A DNA stretch of 5,635 bases. It comes from an uncultured Alphaproteobacteria bacterium. Lineage in GTDB: Bacteria; Pseudomonadota; Alphaproteobacteria; Reyranellales; Reyranellaceae. Within the stretch, counting starts at the first letter, position 1, and each line of letters opens with the position of its first letter. Of this stretch, positions 5,356-5,635 are shown piece after piece. A program made the translations under genes and the position numbers. Below the pieces are notes generated by a model. That model saw nothing but the letters and a program-made list of their open reading frames with translations. It searched no databases and was not told the DNA's origin. The stretch spans positions 1 through 5,635 of the forward strand of contig CAIYWM010000545.1 in assembly GCA_903929895.1 (NCBI GenBank), read 5' to 3'.

Positions 5356-5635
5356 AGCGTTCGACTTTCCTTCGGGGCGCCGCTGCCCTCGCACTGGCTC
5401 CCGCAATCGTGCGCGCCCAGGGCAGCTACCCCGACAAGCAGATCCGGATGGTGATTCCGTTCGCGGCCGGCGGCACGACAGACTTGATGGCGCGCGCCGT
5501 GGGCCAGCACTTCGCTCAGGCCTGGGGCCAGACTGTCGTGGCCGACAATCGCGCGGGCGCCAACGGCGTCGTCGCGGGCGAGATCGTCGCCAAGGCGCCG
5601 GGCGACGGCTACACGCTCAGCGTCGTGGCGATGGG
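5352..5635 (+). CDS. Bug/TctC-family tripartite tricarboxylate transporter solute-binding protein (partial)
   Basis: First 94 residues of a periplasmic binding protein, cut by the right edge; full members are about 320 aa. The signal peptide MKRSTFLRGAAALALAPAIV ends at a probable RA-Q cleavage (residues 21-23). The mature start YPDKQIRMVIPFAAGGTTD carries the Bug hallmark PFAAGG-TD. It is followed by NRAGANGVVAGEIVAKAPGDGYTL, equivalent to the family's N-R-x-G-A-x-G ... A-K-A-x-x-D-G-Y-T. Bug proteins bind carboxylates, amino acids or aromatic acids; many lack their own membrane partners nearby. The start is inside the dioxygenase stop (ATGA), with no strong Shine-Dalgarno, which points to coupled translation. 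The ligand is plausibly the dioxygenase substrate or a related acid, by context only. Confidence 0.93.
   Translation, partial: MKRSTFLRGAAALALAPAIVRAQGSYPDKQIRMVIPFAAGGTTDLMARAVGQHFAQAWGQTVVADNRAGANGVVAGEIVAKAPGDGYTLSVVAM

Noticed and set aside
3928..5406. Long minus-strand open frame (492 codons)
   Set aside because: Antisense to the dioxygenase and out of frame with the FkbM gene. No recognisable motif.

Overview
The window is GC-rich, densely coded DNA from a proteobacterium. An alphaproteobacterium such as a Reyranella-, Bradyrhizobium- or Rhodospirillales-like organism is the best guess. The reasons are the high-GC codon use, a Bug/TctC-type solute-binding protein beside a TauD-type dioxygenase, an FkbM methyltransferase, and a GrrA/GrrM peptide system. 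The taxonomic call is inference; no rRNA or marker gene is present.

Layout. (1) Positions 1-904, minus strand: a RiPP (ribosomally made, post-translationally modified peptide) locus. grrA encodes a 110-aa precursor with a signal-like N-terminus and a C-terminal Gly/Trp/Asn repeat holding six Trp-X-Asn motifs. Two bases after its stop begins grrM, the radical SAM enzyme expected to make cyclophane crosslinks in that repeat. grrM is cut by the left window edge. (2) Positions 905-1163: a 259-bp gap with a plus-strand terminator-like hairpin that has no obvious gene upstream of it. (3) Positions 1164-1670, minus strand: a small GNAT-like protein resembling the phage gp13 family. (4) Positions 1751-2272, plus strand: a YjlB-like cupin with both cupin motifs intact, divergent from the GNAT-like gene. 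(5) Positions 2359-3510, plus strand: an exported class C beta-lactamase-like serine hydrolase with a Tat-like signal. (6) Positions 3507-4385, minus strand: an FkbM-family methyltransferase whose stop codon overlaps that of the hydrolase in a shared CTAG. (7) Positions 4504-5355, plus strand: a TauD/TfdA-type Fe(II)/2-oxoglutarate dioxygenase. Its stop overlaps the start (ATGA) of (8) a Bug-family periplasmic binding protein, cut by the right edge.

Two functional units stand out. The grrA-grrM pair is a precursor/maturase system and is the most interesting content. The dioxygenase and binding protein form a coupled pair that probably captures and oxidises a small organic acid of unknown identity. 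The middle genes (GNAT-like, cupin, hydrolase, FkbM) look like independent metabolic or modification genes with no shared pathway visible here. No tRNA, rRNA, CRISPR array, insertion sequence or integrase was seen.
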